This document shows, in pieces, positions 26,332 to 34,422 of a stretch of 64,000 nucleotides of DNA (positions within the stretch are counted from its first letter, which is position 1; each line of letters opens with the position of its first letter). The notes beneath the pieces are model-generated. The model did not search any database and had not been told where the DNA came from. It worked only from the letters and a program-made list of their open reading frames with translations. The stretch covers positions 78,793 through 142,792 of the forward strand of contig CACSIL010000012.1 in assembly GCA_902705825.1 (NCBI GenBank), written 5' to 3'. Origin of the DNA: Halioglobus japonicus. GTDB lineage: Bacteria > Pseudomonadota > Gammaproteobacteria > Pseudomonadales > Halieaceae. Made by a program: the position numbers and the translations under genes.

Positions 26332-29300
26332 ATGTTCGCAAACATCATACAGCGCGGCACACTGATGACCGTAACCGTGTTGATAGTGTGCGTGCTGGGT
26401 ATCGTCGCGGCCCTGCGAATTCCGGTACAGATGATTCCCGACCTCGATGTGCGTGTAATCAGCATACGCACCAACTGGCCCGGCGCAACGCCTCAGGATG
26501 TCGAGAAAGAAATACTGGTGGAGCAGGAGGAATATCTGCGCAGCCTGCCCAACCTGTCGCGCATCGTGGGAACCGCGAACAGCGGCGGCGCGCAGATCGA
26601 ACTGGAATTCCCTCTGGGTACCGACATCACAGAGATGTTAATCCAGGTAAACAACGCGCTCAGCCAGGTGCCGTCCTACCCCGAAGCGGTCGATGAGCCA
26701 CGTATCTACGCCAATTCATTTTCCAGCAATGCGTTCATGTTTTTCAGCGTCACCCCCCTGCCGGGTAACCCACGCCACCTCGATATGGGGCTCTCGCTGG
26801 ACTTTGTGGAAGATACGGTCAAACCGCGACTGGCCAGTGTAGCCGGCATCTCTGAAGTGAGTGTCTGGGGCGGTGTCGAGCGCCAGATACAAATACTGGT
26901 TGATCCGGCGCGACTGGCACAACGGGGACTGACTTTGATCGATGTGCGCGAGTCACTGCGCAGTCGCAATCGCGATCGCTCGGGCGGCACCATCGACGCC
27001 GGCAAACGGCAGTACCTGCTGCGCACGGTTGGTCGCTTTGAAGATCTCGATGAGCTTTCCTCGCTGGTACTGGCGCGCCGTGGCGATACCGTGATCCGCC
27101 TGGCGGATGTCGCCACCGTACACCTGGATCATTTCGAAGAGAGTGTGGTGACATCCTTCAATGGCAAGCCGCACCTTTTTATCATGCTGCGCAAGGAGTC
27201 CGGCGCCAACGTCATCGACGCCAAACGCGGCATCACTCTTGAGGTGGCGGCGCTCAATCGCGAGGTTCTGGCACCCGCCGGCCTGCAGATAGAGCGCATG
27301 GCGGATGACGTGGTATATGTCGAGGAATCCGTCGCCAATGTGTGGCAAAACCTGATACTCGGTGCACTGCTCGCCACCGCAGTAATGTACCTGTTCCTGC
27401 GCTCGTTCAAGGTGACACTCGCCGGCGTAGCCGGTATTCCGATCTGCGTGATCGTCGCCTTTTTGGGCCTACTGCTGGCCGGGCGTACCATTAATGTCAT
27501 TTCACTGGCGGGCATTGCCTTCGCCATTGGCATGACACTCGATAACAGTATCGTGGTGCTGGAAAGCATCGCACTGGAACGCCGCAAGGGCGCCGACCGT
27601 TTCCGCGCTGCCGTCGATGGTGTGCAACAAGTGTGGCCTGCAGTATTTGCCTCAACCTTGACCACGGTGTTGGTGTTTGTGCCGGTCGCATTTGTCGAAC
27701 AGGAAGCGGGTCAACTCTACTCCGATATCGCTATCGCTATTTCGGCTGCCATTCTGGCCTCCATGTTGGTCGCGGTCACCGTACTGCCGACAGCTGCGGC
27801 GCGCCTCAACTTTGCCCGCGCTGATGACGCTGACGTTGTTCACACGCCAGGCGCACATCTGGGCAGGCGCGCCCACAACGCCACCCTGTGTATGGTAGCC
27901 GCAGTGCTGTCCAGCAGCCGCAGTCGCATACTGTGCATTGCGGTAACGGTATTGCTCAGCACTGCGATCATCTGGTGGCTGACGCCTGCAGCGGAGTATC
28001 TCCCCGAAGGAGAGGAACCCAAGGTGTTCGCCTCAATGAACGCCCCGCCGGGTTACAGCCTCGACGCAATGGCAGAGATCGCTGCCGAGATTGAAACCTG
28101 GCTGTTGCCGCATGTGCAGGCTGACCCCGAGGCATATCGCAATGGGGAAACTAGCGTACCGCCAATCACATACTTCAATATGCGTGTCGGTGCGGACTCG
28201 ATGCGTATTATCTCAGAACCCATCGATGCGGCAGATGTCGATGCGTTAATGGACGCGCTGACAGACAAATACAGCGAATATCCCGGCATGCGTGCTTTTG
28301 CAGCACGCGGCTCTATCATCACCAGCAACAACGGCGGTACACGCAGTATCAATCTGGATATTGCCGGCACCGATCTCGCTACGCTCTACCAGGTGGCGCA
28401 ATCCGCCTATCAGCGCGCCGGTGACATATTTGACGAACCCCGCATACAGAGCCAGCCCGCCTCCCTTTCACTGGCTCAACCGATGATAGAAATTCACCCT
28501 CGCTGGGAGCGGGTGGCAGAACTCGGTTTATCCGGTGACGATATTGGTTTCATCGTGTCGGCCCTGACGGATGGCAGCTATGTCGATGAGTTTTTTCTGG
28601 CCGATGACAAGATCGATATCTACCTGTATAGCGAGTCAGGTCGCGATGTGGAGCTGGACAAACTGTCGCAGTTGCCAGTGTATACACCAGGCGGCGAGGT
28701 GCTTCCCCTGGGGGCATTAACCGATATCGTGGAAAGCGTGGATACCAACTCACTGCGCCGCGTCAACGGCCGGCGTACAGTCACCCTGAATATCATCCCA
28801 CCACGTGAGATCGCACTGGAAACCGGGGTCGAAAAAGTCCGGGAGGAGTTGGTCGGGTATCTGCGTGAAAAAGGAGAGATCCCGGCAAATGTAGATGTTG
28901 TTATCTCTGGCGCCGCCGACCAGCTGGACGCCACTCGAGAAGCACTGGTCAGCAACTACCTGGTCGCCCTGCTGGTGATTTACCTGTTAATGGTTGCGAT
29001 ATTCAATCACTGGGGCTACCCGCTGCTGATTATGACATCCATCCCACTGGGTATCGCTGGCGGTATTGTCGGCTTGTCTCTGCTCAATGGTATTGGCGGC
29101 CTGTTACCGTGGGTGGGACTAAACGCGGTCGTGCAGCCCTTTGATATGATTTCCATGTTGGGCTTTCTTATCCTGATGGGCACTGTGGTGAACAACCCTA
29201 TCCTGGTCGTCCACCGGGCTGTGCAAAACGTGGATCGCGATGGCATGGACGCAGTAGCCGCAGTCACCGAGGCCGTTGAGGTGCGCCTGCGCCCCATCGC

Positions 29301-29508
29301 AATGTCCACCATCACCACACTGGTTGGGCTCGCGCCGCTGGTATTACTGCCCGGTGCGGGCACCGAACTCTACCGCGGCGTCGGCGCCATCGTCATGTTC
29401 GGCATCGTGGGCGCCGCGCTGGTAACGCTGACCATGTTGCCTGCTCTGACCGTTATTGTCCTGCAGCTGCGCGGTAAGGGTGTATCACATTTTCTGCGTA
29501 CCAGTTGA
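26332..29508 (+). CDS. RND-family efflux transporter, inner-membrane pump
   Basis: 1058 residues. The N-terminal first helix precedes RIPVQMIPDLDVRVISIRTNWPGA, then porter domain. The helix 2-6 block contains AFAIGMTLDNSIVVLESI with its conserved Asp, and the second half repeats the plan (YLLMVAIFNHWGYPLLIMTSIPLG). It is closest in layout to the AcrB/HAE-type pumps that export drugs, lipids or detergents by proton antiport. Translation is likely coupled to the adaptor. Its 3' end overlaps the convergent LLM gene by 56 bp. Substrate unknown; bile-salt-like or fatty compounds would suit the neighbourhood. Confidence 0.95.
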   Translation: MFANIIQRGTLMTVTVLIVCVLGIVAALRIPVQMIPDLDVRVISIRTNWPGATPQDVEKEILVEQEEYLRSLPNLSRIVGTANSGGAQIELEFPLGTDITEMLIQVNNALSQVPSYPEAVDEPRIYANSFSSNAFMFFSVTPLPGNPRHLDMGLSLDFVEDTVKPRLASVAGISEVSVWGGVERQIQILVDPARLAQRGLTLIDVRESLRSRNRDRSGGTIDAGKRQYLLRTVGRFEDLDELSSLVLARRGDTVIRLADVATVHLDHFEESVVTSFNGKPHLFIMLRKESGANVIDAKRGITLEVAALNREVLAPAGLQIERMADDVVYVEESVANVWQNLILGALLATAVMYLFLRSFKVTLAGVAGIPICVIVAFLGLLLAGRTINVISLAGIAFAIGMTLDNSIVVLESIALERRKGADRFRAAVDGVQQVWPAVFASTLTTVLVFVPVAFVEQEAGQLYSDIAIAISAAILASMLVAVTVLPTAAARLNFARADDADVVHTPGAHLGRRAHNATLCMVAAVLSSSRSRILCIAVTVLLSTAIIWWLTPAAEYLPEGEEPKVFASMNAPPGYSLDAMAEIAAEIETWLLPHVQADPEAYRNGETSVPPITYFNMRVGADSMRIISEPIDAADVDALMDALTDKYSEYPGMRAFAARGSIITSNNGGTRSINLDIAGTDLATLYQVAQSAYQRAGDIFDEPRIQSQPASLSLAQPMIEIHPRWERVAELGLSGDDIGFIVSALTDGSYVDEFFLADDKIDIYLYSESGRDVELDKLSQLPVYTPGGEVLPLGALTDIVESVDTNSLRRVNGRRTVTLNIIPPREIALETGVEKVREELVGYLREKGEIPANVDVVISGAADQLDATREALVSNYLVALLVIYLLMVAIFNHWGYPLLIMTSIPLGIAGGIVGLSLLNGIGGLLPWVGLNAVVQPFDMISMLGFLILMGTVVNNPILVVHRAVQNVDRDGMDAVAAVTEAVEVRLRPIAMSTITTLVGLAPLVLLPGAGTELYRGVGAIVMFGIVGAALVTLTMLPALTVIVLQLRGKGVSHFLRTS

Positions 29509-30343
29509 TCATGCCAATTTTTTCTTCCACCGACTGCGTGTCGGGCTCGGCATCGTAGGGATTGCGGAACGCGATAATCACCTCGGTGACCCCGGCATCA
29601 ACGAGGTTTTTCAGCCCGTCTACTGAATAGGCGGCCTCGGTCATCGCATGGTATTCATACGGCAGTTGCTCACGGCCGCATTCCTTACGCAGCGTTTCGA
29701 TCTGACCGATCATCCGCTGTAAATCTGCAATTGATGAGCCGGCTGAAATCCAGCCGTCGCCCAACTGCGCGGCGCGGCGCAGTGCAGGCTTGGAATGCCC
29801 ACCTACCAGCAGCGGTATATGGTGGTCGGGCACCGGGCAAAGCTTGATCTCGTCCAGTTGGAATATCTCGCCGTCGTAACCAAAATACTCGCCACTCATC
29901 AAACCATTGATGATCTCCATCATCTCATCCATGCGCTTGCCGCGTTTCTCCCATGGAATTTGCGAGGCGAGAAAATCCTCCGGCCAGGGACTGATGCCTA
30001 CACCAAAACCAAACCTGTCCCCTATCATGACCCCGAGACTGGACAGTTGCTTGGCAACGATTACCGGCTGGCGAATCGCCAACTTCACCACAGAAGTGGT
30101 AAAGCGCAACTTCTCGGTTTTCGCCGCCAGGTAAGGTATCGCGATAAAGGGTTCCAGAAAGGGCACGCCATCGAGAAACTCACGCGTGCCGTCATCATTG
30201 TAAGGATAAACATCGGAGCCCTCTTTGGGATAGCAGATACTGTCCGGAAAGGTAAACGTATCGAATCCGGCCGTCTCGGCGGCCAGCGCCAGCGGAAGGT
30301 ACTGATCGGGCGGACACATGGTTGCGTGATAGGCGAATTTCAT
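29453..30343 (-). CDS. LLM-class flavin-dependent oxidoreductase
   Basis: 296 residues of the luciferase-like TIM-barrel family. Typical segments are LALAAETAGFDTFTFPDS, the cofactor-proximal RLRFTTSVV-like strand, DRFGFGVGISPWPEDF and HIPLLVGGHSKPALRRAAQLGDGWI. These enzymes use FMN or F420 for hydride transfer or monooxygenation. GGAGC precedes ATG 30343. The 3' end lies inside the end of the RND gene. It diverges from a molybdopterin oxidoreductase, 226 bp away. Cofactor choice cannot be decided here. Confidence 0.9.
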   Translation of the reverse strand: MKFAYHATMCPPDQYLPLALAAETAGFDTFTFPDSICYPKEGSDVYPYNDDGTREFLDGVPFLEPFIAIPYLAAKTEKLRFTTSVVKLAIRQPVIVAKQLSSLGVMIGDRFGFGVGISPWPEDFLASQIPWEKRGKRMDEMMEIINGLMSGEYFGYDGEIFQLDEIKLCPVPDHHIPLLVGGHSKPALRRAAQLGDGWISAGSSIADLQRMIGQIETLRKECGREQLPYEYHAMTEAAYSVDGLKNLVDAGVTEVIIAFRNPYDAEPDTQSVEEKIGMINWYAENVIHPYRAAAGQ

Positions 30344-30569
30344 CGTTGTTTTTGCTCCGGATAATGAGTGTTATTAGTAGCAGTTACGCTAGCCAGCGCT
30401 TTATGGATCACACCGTACGCCCTCCCGGGAAAAAGAAACACTACCGATAAGGTCAATTTTCTGTACTTACCGCTTCTTTAGTCGCCATGCGCCGCGCGGT
30501 TGCATTCACGCCCGCCAATTCAGCTATTATCAAGCTTACTTCTGCTCACGACATTCAGGGTGAATCGCT

Positions 30570-32786
30570 ATGACAACTGAAACAATCTATCGCAGCTGTC
30601 CTACATGCGAGGCCAGTTGCGGACTGGTGATGGAGATTGATCGTGAGGAGAAACAGGTTATCTCTATCAAGGGTGACCCGGACAATCACCGCTCCGGCGG
30701 GTATGTCTGCGCCAAGTCCCAGGCGTTTCGCTACATCTATGAAGACCGGGAACGGCTGACCAGACCGGTGAAAAAAGTTGGTGGCCAGTGGCGCGAAATT
30801 GAATGGGAGGAGGCCCTTTCGGAGACAGCCAGGCGGCTGGCCGATATCCGTGACCAATATGGAAAAGACGCCATTGCCATGTATTACGGCAACCCCAACG
30901 GCCACAACTTCAGCACCCAGATATACACACAGATGTTTATCACGCTGCTGAATACCGAGAGGTTTTTCTCCGCGGGCTCAGTTGACCAGCAACCGAAAAA
31001 CTTGAGCTGTGAACTGCTTTACGGCAACGGCTGGGTGTTCCCTATTCCCGACATCGATCACACCGATTTTTTTGTCTGCATGGGCGGCAACCCCATGGTG
31101 TCGCAGGGCTCACTGATGTCAGCACCGGACATCGAGAGTCATCTGAAGGGCGTGCAGCAGCGCGGCGGCAAGGTGGTTGTTATCGACCCGAGGCGCACCG
31201 AAACAGCAGATGTAGCAGACCAGCATCTATTCGTACGACCCGGCACAGACGCCTTCCTGTTAATGGCGTTTGTGAATGAGTTATTTGCCACCCACCGCGT
31301 CGCACCGGGCAGACTGCTGGAATTTACAGACGGCATCGACCAACTCGAATCACTGAGCGCGCCCTATACGCCTGAGTCAGTCGCGGCCATCACCGGTGTC
31401 CCCGCTCACCATCTCCGCCAATTGGTGAATGACTTCTGCAGTGCCAGCGCACCTGTTCTGTACGGACGCATTGGTTTGTGTACCCAGACATTCGGCACAC
31501 TCGCCTCCTGGCTGGTAGATGTGGTGAATATACTTACCGGGCGCCTTGATGCCCGCGGTGGAGCGATGTTTCCGCGCCCCGCTACCGCACACAACGACCC
31601 CGCTGCCGCGCCGCCGCAGCTGGGCTACAACCGCTGGCAGTCAAAAGCGCGCGGTTTTCCAGAGTACATGGGCATGTTGCCGGCATCGCTGATGGCCGAA
31701 GAGATGGAGTTGCAGGGTGAGCACCAGGTTCGCGCGCTCATTACGGTGGCGGGTAATCCGGTTCTGAGTGTACCCAACGGTAAACGTGTCCATGCAGCGA
31801 TGGAGAAAATGGATTTTGTCGTGGCGTTCGATTTCTACATCAACGAGACCACCAGCCAGGCCGACATCATTATTCCCTCGACTACGCAACTGGAACACAG
31901 CAACTACGATTTCATGTTTACCTCTACCTGCGTGCGTAATTTTGCCCAGTATTCTCCCCAGACGTTTGATCCGCCAGCCGGTGCGTTGGACCAGTATCAG
32001 ATTCTCAATGAGGTGACGGCACGTATGAACGGTATGACGCGAGCTGATCTGGAAAGCATGATGCTAGACGGCATGATTGATCAACTACAGGCCAATGCGG
32101 CAGATCTGTCACACCTGTCAGCACAGGATATCAAGCAGAAAACAGCCGAGCACCAGGGGCCGGAACGCCTGTTGGACATCATGCTGCGGGCCGGCCCCTA
32201 CGGCGACAAATTTACCGGCGACGGCCTGACGCTGGCACAGCTCAAGACGATGCCGCACGGCATCGACCTGGGCCCACTGGAGTCGCGCCTCCCCGAACTG
32301 CTGGCCACCGAGCACCAACGTATCGACATTGCGCCCGATGTGATTACCCGTGATATACCCAGATTGCAGGCCGCATTGGATGACGGGCCCAGCAGACACA
32401 TGCTGCTCATTGGCCGCAGACATATTCGCGATATGAACTCCTGGTTGCACAACCTGAACAACTACGCGCGCGGCAAGAACCGCTGCACACTGCTGATCAA
32501 TCCACAGGATGCCCAACGCATCGGGCTGGTGGATTCAGGCAAGGCGAAAATTAGCTCCAGAGTGGGCGAGTTTGAAGCCGAAGTCGCTATCAGCGACAGT
32601 ATTATGCCTGGTGTGGTCAGCCTGCCGCACGGCTTTGGCCACACCTATCGCAACACACAGCAATCTGTAGCCAGTGCGCTGATCCCCGGCATCTCCGCCA
32701 ATGACCTGGTCGATGACAACGAAATGGACATGCCCTCAGGCACCAGTGTGGTGAACGGTGTGCCGGTGCAGATCGTCGCGGTTTGA
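30570..32786 (+). CDS. Molybdopterin-dependent oxidoreductase with N-terminal 4Fe-4S motif
   Basis: 738 residues. Cys10, Cys13, Cys17 and Cys47 form the [4Fe-4S] motif (CPTCEASCGLV ... GGYVCAKS). The molybdopterin domain includes CMGGNPMVSQG and VVIDPRRTETADVADQHLFVRPGTDAFLL. A C-terminal molydopterin-dinucleotide-binding domain (LLIGRRHIRDMNSWLHN ... VSLPHGFGH) completes the family plan. There is no Tat signal, so it is cytoplasmic. No iron-sulfur or membrane subunit lies beside it. It resembles formate dehydrogenase/DMSO reductase superfamily single-subunit enzymes of unknown substrate. Confidence 0.92.
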   Translation: MTTETIYRSCPTCEASCGLVMEIDREEKQVISIKGDPDNHRSGGYVCAKSQAFRYIYEDRERLTRPVKKVGGQWREIEWEEALSETARRLADIRDQYGKDAIAMYYGNPNGHNFSTQIYTQMFITLLNTERFFSAGSVDQQPKNLSCELLYGNGWVFPIPDIDHTDFFVCMGGNPMVSQGSLMSAPDIESHLKGVQQRGGKVVVIDPRRTETADVADQHLFVRPGTDAFLLMAFVNELFATHRVAPGRLLEFTDGIDQLESLSAPYTPESVAAITGVPAHHLRQLVNDFCSASAPVLYGRIGLCTQTFGTLASWLVDVVNILTGRLDARGGAMFPRPATAHNDPAAAPPQLGYNRWQSKARGFPEYMGMLPASLMAEEMELQGEHQVRALITVAGNPVLSVPNGKRVHAAMEKMDFVVAFDFYINETTSQADIIIPSTTQLEHSNYDFMFTSTCVRNFAQYSPQTFDPPAGALDQYQILNEVTARMNGMTRADLESMMLDGMIDQLQANAADLSHLSAQDIKQKTAEHQGPERLLDIMLRAGPYGDKFTGDGLTLAQLKTMPHGIDLGPLESRLPELLATEHQRIDIAPDVITRDIPRLQAALDDGPSRHMLLIGRRHIRDMNSWLHNLNNYARGKNRCTLLINPQDAQRIGLVDSGKAKISSRVGEFEAEVAISDSIMPGVVSLPHGFGHTYRNTQQSVASALIPGISANDLVDDNEMDMPSGTSVVNGVPVQIVAV

Positions 32787-32836
32787 ACCCCGTGGCGCGC
32801 CTTGTCAGCGGCCTCTGAGCGGCCACGTGATGATAC

Positions 32837-33817
32837 TCACGTCGAGCGCTTGCGCCGGGCAGGCGCTTGCGCCGCTGGTTTCGACGAGCGAGCTGGCCCC
32901 GAATCACCGCGCGCAAACAGTTCGGCATCCGCCAGTGCACGCTCGGCAATAAAGTCGAAGGTGGTGCGGATACGGGCGCTGTAGCGCAACTCCTCATGGG
33001 TGACCAACCACAAGTCTATCGACGTTGCATTGTACTGGGGCATGACCCGGACAAGCTTGCCCGCCATTGTCGCCCAGCGATGTGAGAGCAGGCCGATGCC
33101 AAACCCTGCCTTTACCGCGACCATCTGCGCCGTAGGACTGTTGCTCACATACGTGTAGTTCCCCGGCAGTGGGTCGGAGAAAGGCAGGCTTTCGAATAAC
33201 TGCTCGCGATTACCGGGTGTGCGCAGCCCCACTCGTTGGTGCTCTGCCAGATCTTCCAGTGCATGCACTGGCGGCGCGTTATCGAGATAGTCCTGGCTGG
33301 CGTAGAGCCCAAACCCCACAGTAACCAGCCTGCGAGCGATGAGCTGTTGCTGCTCCGGCTGACCCAGGCGCAGAGCGATGTCTGCCTCGCGGTGCAGCAG
33401 ATCCGCTGCACGGCTGTCTATCTGGACATTGAGTACTATCTCCGGGTACTCGCGATGGAAGTCTCGCAGCACCGGCGTCAGCCATTCAGTGCCCGTACCC
33501 TCGGTTGCCGAAATGGTTACCTCACCGCGCAAAGCGGTAGACTGCGCCTCGAGATGTCGCTCAATCGCAAGCATTTCAATTTCCATCCGCCGGGCGCTGT
33601 CCAGAATCGCCTTACCGGCATCCGTCAGTTGCATACGCCGGCCAGCACGCACAAACAGCGGCGTGCCAAAGCGGGTTTCCATCGCGGACAAACGCCGTCC
33701 GACCGTCGGCTGGGTCAGCCCGAGGAGTTCCGCAGCACCAACCAGGCTGCCCTTGTCGAAGATCGCAAGAAACAGTCGGATGTCTGCCCAGTCACGTAGA
33801 GGATCATATCCATGCAT
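32837..33817 (-). CDS. LysR-family transcriptional regulator
   Basis: 326 residues. The N-terminal winged HTH reads RLFLAIFDKGSLVGAAELLGLTQPTVGRRLSAMETRFG (residues 14-51). A LysR substrate-binding domain (about 95-295) follows, then a basic Ala/Pro/Lys-rich tail (RRKRST at the end) which is unusual in the family. It diverges from a small exported protein gene and converges with the molybdopterin oxidoreductase, with 50 bp between the stops. The target gene and effector are unknown. Confidence 0.93.
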   Translation of the reverse strand: MHGYDPLRDWADIRLFLAIFDKGSLVGAAELLGLTQPTVGRRLSAMETRFGTPLFVRAGRRMQLTDAGKAILDSARRMEIEMLAIERHLEAQSTALRGEVTISATEGTGTEWLTPVLRDFHREYPEIVLNVQIDSRAADLLHREADIALRLGQPEQQQLIARRLVTVGFGLYASQDYLDNAPPVHALEDLAEHQRVGLRTPGNREQLFESLPFSDPLPGNYTYVSNSPTAQMVAVKAGFGIGLLSHRWATMAGKLVRVMPQYNATSIDLWLVTHEELRYSARIRTTFDFIAERALADAELFARGDSGPARSSKPAAQAPARRKRST

Positions 33818-33853
33818 TTACGCATGGTAACTATATATAAATAAAATATCTAT

Positions 33854-33869
33854 ACCTTATCGAATAGGT
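33854..33869. promoter_or_regulatory. Candidate LysR operator
   Basis: An imperfect 16-bp palindrome ACCTTATCGAATAGGT sits in the AT-rich 97-bp interval between the divergent LysR and small exported protein genes, about 37 bp upstream of the LysR start. Position and dyad symmetry fit a LysR autoregulatory site. Confidence 0.3.
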
Positions 33870-33914
33870 TAACTTGGCAATCGAAAGTCAGAAGAGTATT
33901 GAGGAGGAACGACT

Positions 33915-34373
33915 ATGAGAACTCAACGCATGATGATTGCCTCTATTGCCGTTATCGCGATGGTGTTGTTGTTGTGGCAGACCCGGGCCGCAGCCGGCAC
34001 CCTTGGAGAATTTCAACCTCCAGTTGTCCGACAGGCGCAGTGGGCACTGCAGCAGGAGAACCCCGAGCGAGCCCTCGCGTTGCTTGAAAAGCGCACGACA
34101 GAGTTGCGCCGCTGGCGCGCGCAGGCACAGGGGAGCGCACTGGTCTGCCAGGCGTATTTTCAGATGGGGGACTACACCCGCGCCGAACAGGCCTGCGATC
34201 TGGCCTTTCGCACTGCAGGCGAGACGAATGGGCAGTACCTTTATAACCGCGGTGTTATGCGCCTATTGGTGGGTCGCGTCGCCGAGGGAGTTGCCGACCT
34301 TAAACGGGTCTCTGCGATGAACTCACAGGTGCCGCTCGCGGCCGGCGGTTTTGCGGTAGCGGGACGCTGGTAG
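33915..34373 (+). CDS. Small exported TPR-like protein
   Basis: 152 residues with a strong ribosome site (GAGGAGG 8 nt before ATG 33915). An N-terminal signal peptide (MMIASIAVIAMVLLLWQTRAAA) is followed by helical repeats: ALQQENPERALALLEKRT, YFQMGDYTRAEQACDLAF and YNRGVMRLLVGRVAEGVADL. These resemble tetratricopeptide units with Ala/Gly at the packing positions. It is probably periplasmic. Function unknown; regulation by the divergent LysR is likely. Confidence 0.8.
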   Translation: MRTQRMMIASIAVIAMVLLLWQTRAAAGTLGEFQPPVVRQAQWALQQENPERALALLEKRTTELRRWRAQAQGSALVCQAYFQMGDYTRAEQACDLAFRTAGETNGQYLYNRGVMRLLVGRVAEGVADLKRVSAMNSQVPLAAGGFAVAGRW

Positions 34374-34422
34374 GCACCCCGTTGCAATCGAAACCTGAGG
34401 CTACGCTACCCTTGCGGGTGCA

